Shown here piece after piece: positions 54,756 through 63,773 of a DNA stretch of 64,000 nucleotides. Each line of letters begins with the position of its first letter. The first letter of the stretch is position 1. A model generated the notes under the pieces. That model was not told the origin of the DNA. It worked only from the letters and a program-made list of their open reading frames with translations, and searched no databases. Source of the DNA: Pseudoips prasinana (Eukaryota; Arthropoda; Insecta; Lepidoptera; Nolidae); assembly GCA_951640165.1 (NCBI GenBank), contig OX621253.1:15456001-15520000 (forward strand), given 5' to 3'. Made by a program: the position numbers and the translations under genes.

Positions 54756-54984
54756 GAAATTTATTCAGCACTTGGGTATTAACATACACTTGTACTTGTC
54801 AAGTTCACAATTCAGGACATAAACATAGTCGAATACAATATAAGAATTACAAAAAAATAATTAGTCCGTCCGTGCGGTCTGTTTTATCAGATATATTTTC
54901 TTAAATCCCAAAATAAATAACAAGTTACTCATCTATTATTTTGAAATTTAGTTGTACAATATTAAAATTAAAGAATTGAAGGGA
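54756..54984 (-). repeat. Possible LINE 3' end in reverse
   Basis: gaaatttattcagcacttgg after a run of AATGAA repeats looks like a LINE tail read backwards. Family unknown. Confidence 0.3.
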
Positions 54985-55352
54985 ATGAGCATTTGGCTAG
55001 CGCAGAAGGCTCTTAACCAGTAGCTTAAATTAAACGACTAATACCCGAGGCCACCCTTTTGGGGTTCGGGCCACAGCTCAGGGGGCCGCTGAAGCAAAAG
55101 GACAGAACTCTAAGAGAGGGTGTGATCAGTTGCACGGGATCACCGATGACGCGTTAAGGGGCCAAAGCGATCCTCGCCGCTGAGGAGCCTACCCTAGCTA
55201 ACCTGCGGCTTTCTCTAGCTACCTAGGTGGACGACCCGGAGAAGAAAGCCACAAAGAAACTCCGGGCTTGCTTTTTTCGTCTTCTTTTGCTTTTTGTTTT
55301 CGTTTTATTTTTTTATATCATGTATTTTCTTACATTTTGATGGGCGTTATAA
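54985..55352. other. GC-rich unidentified block
   Basis: About 270 bases (54995-55265) are clearly more GC-rich than the surroundings and contain no frame: gaggccacccttttggggtt, cgctgaggagcctacccta, ctaggtggacgacccgg. A pyrimidine-rich run follows to about 55320. It could be a transposon 5' UTR; I cannot identify it. Confidence 0.35.
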
Positions 55353-55662
55353 TCTATCTATACAAATAAATAAAATTAGAGTGTCTGTTTGTAATATTGA
55401 AATAACCGGGTTTTACTACATAAATATGAATATATATACGGTACATACACCAAAATAACATTTTTTACAATTTTTGTCTGTCTGTCTGTCTGTTTGTTCC
55501 GGCTAATCTCTAAAACGGCTGAACCGATTTTGACGGGACTTTTATTGGCAGGTAGCTGATGTAATAAGGAGTAACTTAGGCTACTTTACGAAAAAGTCTT
55601 TTATTTTACTAAAAAACAAAATAAACTAATTAACACGCGGACGAAGTCGCGGGCACAGCTAG
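55353..55662 (+). mobile_element. Helitron of a second family, both ends
   Basis: Begins TCTATCTATACAAATAAATA and ends cacgcggacgaagtcgcggg then cacagCTAG, with the hairpin CGCGGAC/GTC-CGCG before CTAG, inserted between A (55352) and T (55663). 310 bases, with (gtct)n inside. Confidence 0.8.
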
Positions 55663-55734
55663 TATATAATATAATTATATTATAACGCCCATATATAATA
55701 TAATTAGGTATTGAAATCCCAAGTCACAATTACA

Positions 55735-55940
55735 TATTGATCCAGTGGTTAGTGACCCTGACTGCTAAACCAGTGCTATTGGTTCCGATCCCTACCCAAG
55801 TCGACTTTTTGTGTGATTAGCACTATTATTTGTTCTCCGTGTAGGAATATGTTTATCAGTTGTCTAGTTGCCATAGAGCATACTCTGCCTAGTTTGGAAT
55901 CAGATGGCCGTGTATGATTAACGTCCCACGATATTTAATA
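55735..55940 (+). mobile_element. tRNA-derived SINE, family S2
   Basis: gatccagtggttagtgaccc, ctgctaaaccagtgctattg, ggttccgatccctaccc and gcctagtttggaatcagatg follow the S2 order. Confidence 0.72.
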
Positions 55941-56342
55941 ATTTAAAAGAAAAAAAAGCTCTGACCGCGTGGTGCTTCAACCTCTACGATACTTTCACCT
56001 AGTTTCTAATTGGTTATTAATTTGGACACATACAAAGGCCACGTTTATCCCCAGTGCAATAGGATTAAGCCAAATAGATGTATCCCCATCTCCAACGACA
56101 ATTCGAGGAGGCAGTGTGTAAGTTGTCCCAAGGTACTTATTATAAAGTTATTTAGTTATTGATAAATACTGAGATTACTTTTTCAATAATTACGTGCGTA
56201 GCTGCTAATAACACAATATTTATATCAATCAACATTATTTTTAATTGACTCCAAAAAGTAGAAAGGTTCTCAGATTGAATAGTTTTCTTTTTAATAATAG
56301 TTTGAAAAAGTGCTATCAAAATTGGGTAAATAGTACTATCAA

Positions 56343-56525
56343 ACGTGTGGTGCAGCGGTTGCGACAGTTGCCTCAGCACTTCGTGTCCGCGGGTTGGATT
56401 CCCGCGCATGTCAGCTATTTGTGCGAGTCATAAACAGTCGTTCTGATCCTATATGTACTTTGAGTCTGTCAATTATATGTTTGTAAAGTACCCCACGACA
56501 AAGGGATACATTTCCCTAGTGCGAA
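56343..56525 (+). mobile_element. tRNA-derived SINE, family S3
   Basis: gtgtggtgcagcggttgcga (A box), gggttggattcccgc (B box) and tttgtaaagtaccccacgac as 3' part. Overlapping short frames are not genes. Confidence 0.8.
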
Positions 56526-57415
56526 AAAAAAGTACTACCTACTAGTTATATCCCATTGAATCTCGAAAGCTAAATTACTAATAACGTTACTTACTATTAG
56601 TCTCAAAAACTTTAATTTAAATGACCAAATAGTCTACTTAACGTTCACAGATAGAGTTCAGAGGGTACGGAGTGAATTTATTTCAATTTCAAATCTCTCC
56701 TTAATATGCAGTCTCACTGTTACTTCGAATCCAAGTGGAACACGGCGTTGCACTTAAAGCAACAATTTAACTTTGTATAGCTGGGAAAGACTTAAGTCAC
56801 GTCCATTTTTCGTTTATTTTCACTTCAGCTGGAAAATTGCCTAAATTCGTATATTCTGTCTGTATTTTTTATTTGGTTATGCAAACATTGTTTAATACGG
56901 TCTTCTCAATGATTTAACTTTATCTTAAATAGACAAAGTATATCAGTGAAAACTTAAAATCGGCCGTATTTTAATATTTATTTATGATTGTATTAGTTGT
57001 AAGTTTTCCAAATAAAAAAGTTAAAAATAAAATATTCATATGCTTTTTTTAACATTAGGCTTACAGTTAGCCAAGAAAGTTTTTATTGCTTCACTGGAGA
57101 GAGGCGAGTGACTGCTCAAGCCATCTAGCAAAAATAGCAATAGCATTCTGAAAACATCTTCTGAGCGGTATGACAGCCCTATACTAAGCCACTGGGTGGC
57201 TAAAGTAATAGGCGCTGCTTGATTTAATTTTAAATCATTAATATAAAATCGCTAACAGCTAATATAAGACCGCTAACTAACAAATATGGATTGAATTATA
57301 TCTGAAAGTAATGTTTTTATTATTTATTATAAAACCACTCCAACATTCGATAGCACAGATGACGAAAAAATAAGAGGTAATGGGCCCAGCCCACCACAGA
57401 GCTAATATTTTCTTC
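56526..57415. other. Unassigned AT-rich stretch
   Basis: No supported feature. Confidence 0.5.
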
Positions 57416-57457
57416 CTGTAATGAGATATAACATCTATATGTTATATCTCATTACAG
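57416..57457. repeat. Perfect hairpin, 19-base arms, CTAT loop
   Basis: ctgtaatgagatataacat and its exact complement around ctat. Confidence 0.96.
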
Positions 57458-57468
57458 AGTCCTATTAT

Positions 57469-57496
57469 ATTCACGTTGTCCTATGACAACGTGAAT
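57469..57496. repeat. Perfect hairpin, 12-base arms, CTAT loop
   Basis: attcacgttgtc and gacaacgtgaat around ctat, 11 bases after the previous hairpin. Confidence 0.95.
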
Positions 57497-57865
57497 CATT
57501 AATTCCTCAAATTTTGAAACAAAATAGTAAGGAACTGGTTTATTTCTCAATAATATAACTTTATCAACATGTTTATTCTCACGCTATCTGAACTTTGGTG
57601 AGTAGCATGTGAAGAGACTTATTTGTGAAGCTGTCCTTATTCATAATGAACCTCAAAACCCTTCCCGCTGCGGAAACTGAACCACGGAAACTGTTCCCCG
57701 GAAGAGGTGACTCTAAAAATAGCGCCCCCACAACGCACTTAAAGTTTCACAAACTCTGTAAGCCTTATAACAAGAAATTCTTGTTGGAATAACGGCTCCA
57801 CCAACCTCTTGCTTAAATAGCTTTGCCACATCCGTATCAGTTAAAGAAGTCATCATTTTGAAACT
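57497..57865. other. Unassigned stretch
   Basis: No supported feature. Confidence 0.5.
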
Positions 57866-57915
57866 AATATTATAAATGCGAAAGTGTGTGAGGATGGATG
57901 GATGTCTGTTAAAAG
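57866..57915 (+). repeat. Lep1-type Helitron TC-end fragment
   Basis: actaatattataaatgcgaa then agtgtgtgaggatggat. Only the first ~50 bases. Confidence 0.6.
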
Positions 57916-58043
57916 TAAATTGTTTTTGTTTCTAGCAGATTCCTATAATATATCTACCTTTGACTTGCATGTAAAATTTAATTGAGATTTCTTAATTGAC
58001 ATTTATTGAATTGTTAGTTATTCGTTTTATTATATACTATACT

Positions 58044-58410
58044 AGCGGCCCGGTACGTGCTTCGCTACGCTTATGGGAGTATAGAAAGATGTTGATTTTA
58101 CACTTTTTCAAGATTTTTTTTTAATTTTCTCTACGTACAAACCTTCCCTGGACTTCCACGAATAATTCAAGACCAAAATTAGCCAAATCGGAACGAAACG
58201 TGGCATTGATTTTTATATATATATATATATTTATATATATTTATAGGGACTAGTCCCTCCCTCTTACCCACCACTGCAACTCCTGTAAGCCAGCATCAAC
58301 AGTGGCACACAATGAAATGACACTGAGCGGTGAGGCTGAGGCATGTCCCGGGGAATGGCTTTAACTGTCTTGGATCCCGCAACGAATTTGATTTTTATAT
58401 ATATAGATTG
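58044..58410 (-). mobile_element. Helitron-like element of a third family, interrupted
   Basis: ctagcggcccggtacgtgct at the left is a CTAG-bearing end in reverse. The tail gatttttatatatatagat is split by the insertion at 58224-58389. Confidence 0.5.
58224..58389 (-). mobile_element. R1-clade LINE/SINE 3' tail insertion with 16-bp target duplication
   Basis: 58246-58389 matches the LINE 3' UTR (12060-12206) in reverse. It lies between gatttttatatatata at 58208-58223 and 58390-58405. On the minus strand its 3' tail is A/T-rich (TATAAATATATA), not pure poly(A). It ends right at the LINE/SINE junction, so it may derive from either. Confidence 0.82.
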
Positions 58411-58544
58411 ACTAAATTATAAACCAAAATACTATTTGTACACCAATTTCATTGGTAGAACATAGAGCTCGACTACAGTAATATGTGTTCACAAATAAAG
58501 ATTGATTGATTGATTGATGAATTGATTGATATGTATTTAGAAAT

Positions 58545-58625
58545 ATAGAACCATGCTTATCAGTTGCCTGGTTACCATAGTACAAGCTCTGCCTAATCAG
58601 ACGGCAGTGTGTTACCTGTCACAAG
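58545..58625 (+). repeat. SINE S2 3' fragment
   Basis: ttatcagttgcctggttacc and atagtacaagctctgcctaa match the S2 3' part. Confidence 0.65.
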
Positions 58626-58654
58626 GTATTTCTTTATTTATTATAATAAAAATA

Positions 58655-58830
58655 AAATAAATAAATAAAAAAGGTTTTTATTCACGTAGTCTTTAAAAAA
58701 GCGCTTGTAAATAGTCAGAACATGTTTGTAGTAATATAGTTGTATACATTAGATATTATTTCTAGTAACATAGATATTTAGGTACATCTTGTATGAAAAC
58801 ATTTATAAAATGTATTTTATTTTATCTATT
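58655..58830 (-). repeat. LINE-J 3' end
   Basis: ggtttttattcacgtagtct, gcgcttgtaaatagtcagaa and gtaatatagttgtatacatt match 35095 closely. Confidence 0.75.
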
Positions 58831-58836
58831 TTATTA

Positions 58837-59043
58837 CTAGCTGAGCCCCCCAATTTCACCCGCGTTTAACTATATAAATTATAGCTTAGGTATGTGTTAT
58901 TCGGATATATAAGCTATATTACTACAATGTTTCATCAAAATCCGTGCCGCAGTTATACGTGAAAGAGTAACAAACATCCATACATATGACATCCATACGA
59001 CCATACGCACAAACTTTCGCATTTATAATACCTATTAGTAGGA
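58837..59043 (-). mobile_element. Lep1-type Helitron, both ends
   Basis: ctagctgagccccccaattt, cacccgcgtttaact at the left and tttataatacctattagtag,ga at the right; flanks A and T. The hairpin is weakened by substitutions. 207 bases. Confidence 0.82.
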
Positions 59044-59162
59044 TTTTATTAGTATGCTTCCAAGATGGCCCCATATAAATTTAGTTCTAATCAAATATAT
59101 TATGAAAACTTATAAAACAAATTATTATCAATTATTTTATAATTCACTAATACTGTTATAAT

Positions 59163-59405
59163 TGTTTGGTTAGGGCGCTCATAGCCAGTTGTACTTACCG
59201 TTTCCCGGCGAGGTAAAGCACCTAGGCACGCGATCAGTCCATGGATGGGTGACCGTCAAAACATTTCTGAGCATTGTCGTGCGTTGTTTCGTTAAGGGAA
59301 TGTTCTCGATTGTTGTCAATAGACAATGGTCGATAAATCATTTCAAAGGCCTACTGAGTGGCTTAAACAACTCTGACACCAGAGTAAGCAATACCCATAT
59401 GAAAA
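59163..59405 (+). mobile_element. 5S-rRNA-derived SINE, nearly full length
   Basis: The head ggcgaggtaaagcacctagg, cacgcgatcagtccatggat then gggtgaccg is the internal promoter half of 5S rRNA. The body (cctactgagtggcttaaaca, actctgacaccagagtaagc) matches 60150-60402. A short frame over it is not a gene. Confidence 0.8.
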
Positions 59406-59456
59406 ATAATGGATTGATACGATGGTGTCAATTTTATTCAGTATTATAAAACTGAT

Positions 59457-59670
59457 CATCATCATCATGTCAGCCAAAGTACGTCCACTGCTGGACAAAA
59501 GCCTCCCTCAAAGATTTGGGGATATACCATAATCGCCAAGTTTGGTAGACGGGTTAGCAATCGCAGTTCGATGGTCATAGTTCACTGAAAAACGCTGCTG
59601 CCCGTTCTCTGGTAGGTATTATCTCGGACGATTTTTACGCCCCCCGTGGGATGAGATGTGGTGATAATAT
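59457..59670 (-). mobile_element. Non-autonomous RTE-A derivative
   Basis: (atc)n, cgtccactgctggacaaaag tail, then the 5' block ccataatcgccaagtttggt, cgctgctgcccgttctctgg. Complete by comparison with 18438. Confidence 0.78.
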
Positions 59671-59957
59671 AGCAAAAAAACCTGATAGTTCGTGATTATT
59701 TAATCAAAATAACCAACCATTTATTCGCTCAAGTTAAGCCATAGTATTATGCAACTATGATAATTTTGCCATTCACTGTGCAGCGAAATACTGCATTATG
59801 CAGAAGATCTAAAAGTGTCAGCCACTCAGTTTATATCAAAGTTGCACTACGGAGTTTTATTGACGTGACTTTGACTTTTAATAAAAGAATTGAGCCAAGA
59901 TTACGGGACAGTATCCAAGTAAAGAACTTTGCTACTACACTACAATACGTCTATATG

Positions 59958-60101
59958 GTACAGACGCCAGCACATCCAGCTACCCCAATCTGCCAAATTT
60001 CTTTTATAGATTTTTAACTTTATCATAACAGCATAAGGTTCACTTTCAATTGGTGAAATTTGACAGATTGGGCTTGTAGCTTCTTGTGCTGGCGTCTGTA
60101 C
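59958..60101. mobile_element. MITE family M1, complete copy (144 bp)
   Basis: gtacagacgccagcacatcc at the left and its complement (tgtgctggcgtctgtac) at the right. Same family as 5888-6028, with the interior in the opposite direction. Confidence 0.87.
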
Positions 60102-60149
60102 ATCAAATCAGTGACCTAATAAAACCATACATTTAAATTATTTGTTTCT

Positions 60150-60402
60150 ACAAGTTCATAGCTACATGCTCTCACCGGTCCTTTGTGATCGGCGAGGTTA
60201 AGCAACTAGGCTCGCGGTCAGTCCATAGATGAGTGACCACCAAAGTGGTTTAATTTCTGAGCGTCTCCGTGCTTCGGAGGGCACGTCAAGCTGTCGGTCC
60301 CGGTTGTAGTCATTAGACAACAGTCGTTATGCCATGTTAGAGGACTACTGGCCGGCTTGAACAACTCTGACACTAGGATAACCACTGCCCATACGGTAAA
60401 TA
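60150..60402 (+). mobile_element. 5S-rRNA-derived SINE, full length
   Basis: gatcggcgaggttaagcaac, ctcgcggtcagtccatagat and gagtgaccacc mirror 5S rRNA. The body ctccgtgcttcggagggcac and caacagtcgttatgccatg continues to the tail (aggataaccactgcccatac). Confidence 0.85.
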
Positions 60403-60414
60403 AGTACAAGTTCA

Positions 60415-61085
60415 TTTTTAGGGTTCCGTACCCAAATGGCAAAAAAGGAACCCTTAAAGATTCGTCATGTCTGTCTGTCTGTCCGTCCATATGTCACAGC
60501 CATTTTTTTCCGAAACTATAAGAGCTATACTGTTGAAACTTGGTACGTCGATGTATTCGGTGAACCACATTAAGATTTTCACACAAAAGTAGAAAAACGA
60601 CCATAATTTTGGGCAGTCCTCATACATAAAACTAAAACTCGATTTTTTTTTCATCGTACACACATACATTTGTGATGTCTGTAGATAGGTCTTCAAAAAT
60701 TATATTGAGGTTTCTAATATATTTTTTTCCAAATTGAATAGTTTGGGCGAGAGACACTTCAAAAGTGGTAAAATGAGTGTGGGGGACACTCATTTTACCA
60801 CTTTGGAAGTGTCTCTCGCGCAAACAATTCAGTTTAGAAAAAAAATTAACCCCCCTTGTAACTTCTAAAATAAGAGAATGATAAAACTAATAAATATATA
60901 TGGTGTACATTACCATGCAAACTAACAACGAAAATTGGTTTGAACGAGATCTAGCAAGTAGTTTTTTTTTTTTTATACGTCATAAATCGTAAACCGCAAT
61001 TTGCTTTCATTTAATCAACTGAAATACTTGCTGCTACGGAACCCTTCCTGGGCGAGTCCGACTCGCACTTGGCCGGTTTTTTCTA
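60415..61085. mobile_element. GGGTTCCGTA repeat (family F) with inverted duplication
   Basis: Same ends and order as 21455-22320 but without the SINE. At 60731-60835 a 50-base block is followed by its own inverted copy around ggggg. (gtct)n near 60470. Short minus frames across it are not genes. Confidence 0.82.
60731..60835. repeat. Hairpin, 50-base arms, GGGGG loop
   Basis: agagacacttc.aaagtggta followed by aaatgagtgt, loop ggggg (60781-60785), and the complementary arm. Four mismatches over 50. Confidence 0.93.
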
Positions 61086-61189
61086 AATTAAATATTAATA
61101 ATATACATCTTTGAGGCAAAAATTAAACTTGTATTTCTGTTTAGTATCACTCAGTACTGAAAATTTATTTTCTATTTTGTTACATTAGG

Positions 61190-61385
61190 GAAATGAATCC
61201 CTGTGTCACTGGGTCCTTTACAATGCCATAACCGACGGACACAAAGTACATTCAGACTAAATAACTATGTATGAGTCACACAAATAGTTCTCCTGCGGCT
61301 GCGCGGGATCGAACCCGGTAGACGAAGTGACGAGGCCAATCTTTTAACAACTGCGTCTCTCGCGCAGTCAATATGACTGCACTTG
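61190..61385 (-). mobile_element. tRNA-derived SINE, family S3
   Basis: gggaaatgaatccctgtgtc at the tail, gcgcgggatcgaacccggta as reversed B box, and gcgtctctcgcgcagtc near the head. Confidence 0.75.
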
Positions 61386-61799
61386 TGGCGAGTGCACGTG
61401 GTATATGACAACTTATAATTACTACGGAAAAGAATAAATATATGTATATCATAAAAGAAATATTCAATTGTGTATATTGTATTTTTTTAGTGTAGCATTA
61501 TAATAACGCTTAAAAAATTGCAATTGCAGTGTATATATATACATTTATACGCGTCTATATAATATATTATGTACAAATATGCAATGTACGATGGATGTTT
61601 CCACAGTTTATGTGAAGCGAAAGAATATTAACACGACAAGTGAGATAAATTAAATCTGTACTCGTATATACCTCGTATAGTATAACAATATTGAGACCCT
61701 CATCAGCGTGCCAGATGTTTTGTCTATATAATTCAAAAAATAATTTACACACGAGCAAATGAGACAAAAGCATTTCTAAACCGTCTCTGAGTTAGTCGT
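61386..61799. other. Unassigned AT-rich stretch
   Basis: No supported feature. Confidence 0.5.
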
Positions 61800-61838
61800 C
61801 ATCTCCCTCGATCAAATCTCGCACGATCGAGGGAGATG
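61800..61838. repeat. Hairpin, 14-base perfect arms, 11-base loop
   Basis: catctccctcgatc / gatcgagggagatg. Confidence 0.9.
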
Positions 61839-62401
61839 GCACAAAATAATTTAATTTATTTTTCTAGTCGTCAACTCCCACGACACTTAAAATCATTGCT
61901 GATTTGGTACAGTCAATTATAAAAGTGTTTTGGAATGTATCTTTTATGTAGCAAAATAATGAGTTTACAATAAAATAAAACAAAATTTCAATATAAATAA
62001 TATATAATGTAATAATCAACAACCTAGAATAAAAGACTACTTCTTTATAATAATCAACATTACAACTCAAAAAGTATCTAACATAAAAATCGCAATAAAA
62101 AATTGTAACTTACAGGTATAGTTTAGAAAATAAAAATCTTCGTACACTTTAACAATGAATAATACATATTATAAAAAAACAAAATAATCAACATTAAAAA
62201 AAATAATGAGCATTAATTGAAAATCACAAATCAGGACTTTGGTACATTTATGTAAGCATTAAACAAATCTAAATCTTACACCTAAATCACAATCATAATA
62301 TCACAAACAAGATATATTAATTTAAAATCACAGAATTTGTTACAAATGTTTGTAAGTACTAAATACAAACATAATGAATATTTTTTTAATAATGAAAAAA
62401 A
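61839..62401 (-). other. AT-rich region downstream of the MULE-type gene
   Basis: Very AT-rich and non-coding. It would hold the 3' UTR of the minus-strand transposase gene; no terminal inverted repeat could be recognised. Confidence 0.45.
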
Positions 62402-63773
62402 TCATACAGTAAGTTGTTGGATGCATAATTCTATATTTATTTTCCCGTCTCTCAATTCAGTGAGTGTTGTATTAATATGGAAGTCCAAATCACATGTTTG
62501 TTTTTTTTTCTTAGTTATATTAGAACTTTTTAAATATAGCGTTTGATAATAATCATCTTCTTGTTGTAATATGGTCAGAAAATGTGCAATATTGATTGGT
62601 TTACTGTTAACTTTTTTATTCACAGTGGCATGCCAGCTCTCGACCATATTTGTGGTACGGTGTTGCATATTATTACAACTCCATTTGTTAAAAAAAAAAG
62701 AATTTTCATTCAACCATGTATCGACAAAATAATCGTTGAATTTGACGAGTTTCACATCGTTTGGACATAGAGACATAATGTATAGCCAAGCACTATCAAT
62801 AGTTTCTTGTGGTAAATGTGCCAGTGCCGTACACATTTTCACATGTTTCCGAGCTAGTGGAGATGTTGTTATCCCTAGGTCATCGGCTTTTCTCCACAAA
62901 CTTCTTGAAAAGTGAAAGAAACACCCACTTACAGTAGTTTCAGGGAATGCATATTGAATTGCTGACATTGCTGCCCTCTCAAAATCTAATATAATTATTT
63001 TCGGATTAAATGTAGGAATTTGGCTTTTTATTATATGAAATAATGTTTCGTATGTTTTTTTGGCCTTATTTGCTAATAACGCATACATCACAGGTATGAC
63101 ATTTGTATGCGTTGCTTAAATGGTTTTAAACAAAATTTAAAAGTTCCGTCACATAAGATAGTTAAATTAGGATTAGATAATATTTTTTTACAATTATCAT
63201 TAGCAAAAACCAAAATTCTGTTTCTTGAATCAATATATTCAGCAAATAAAAATCTTTTGAATTTTTCGGGTACAACCACTTTTCTGATTGACTTAAAACA
63301 TAGTTTTTTTACACCTAGTGATTTATTCCGATGTCGATAAAACTTATTTTTAACATTTTTAAATATAGGAATTTTTGTAATTAGGTCGACACCTTTATCT
63401 TTTAATCCAGCAACAGTCCGTCGAAACGCACTTTCTACAGGCAAAGTATAGTCAGTTTTCACTTCTTCGATGCATTTATTAAAATTAATTTGTATTTCGT
63501 TTGATACAAAATCGGGCTGACAGATATGCTTATCGTCTCGTGTTATGGAGTTATTGTCATTTATAATTAATTGTGCTTTGCATGTGTCTCTATATATACA
63601 TCTCCAAACACAAGAATCCTTGTTTTTTCGAAGTTTGTTATACTTATGACCTGCGCGAAGAAGTACTTGACCTCCACGTTGAGATGTTATTAGTTCATAG
63701 CCCGTTTCGTTGTTACTAGAACTTGCTGCTGGCTCATTCATGGAACTAGTTGGCTCTGGTTGTGTTCCAGTAT
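62402..63773 (-). pseudogene. FLYWCH/MULE-type transposase, 3' exon, frame-disrupted
   Basis: Minus strand. A FLYWCH-like zinc finger (ELITSQRGGQVLLRAGHKY, then WRCIYRDTCKAQL and the final KHIC) is followed by ~110 residues and a MULE transposase core. ILCDGTFKF holds the likely first catalytic Asp, IIILDFERAAMSAI the second, VSGCFFHFSRSLWRKADDL the C..H pair, and TTNMVESWHATVN the likely Glu. Between DGTFKF and VIPVMYALL the frame changes (near 63090-63110) and the spacing is shorter than usual, so a small deletion is likely. The first coding base after a good 3' splice site (polypyrimidine, TTTTTTAG) is about 63773; earlier exons lie toward or beyond the window end. Mutator-like enzymes move DNA by cut and paste; domesticated ones act as DNA-binding proteins. 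Confidence 0.75.

Noticed and set aside
59163..59260. Functional 5S rRNA gene
   Set aside because: Only the 3' half resembles 5S rRNA and it is fused to a repeated body also present at 60150 and 31856.
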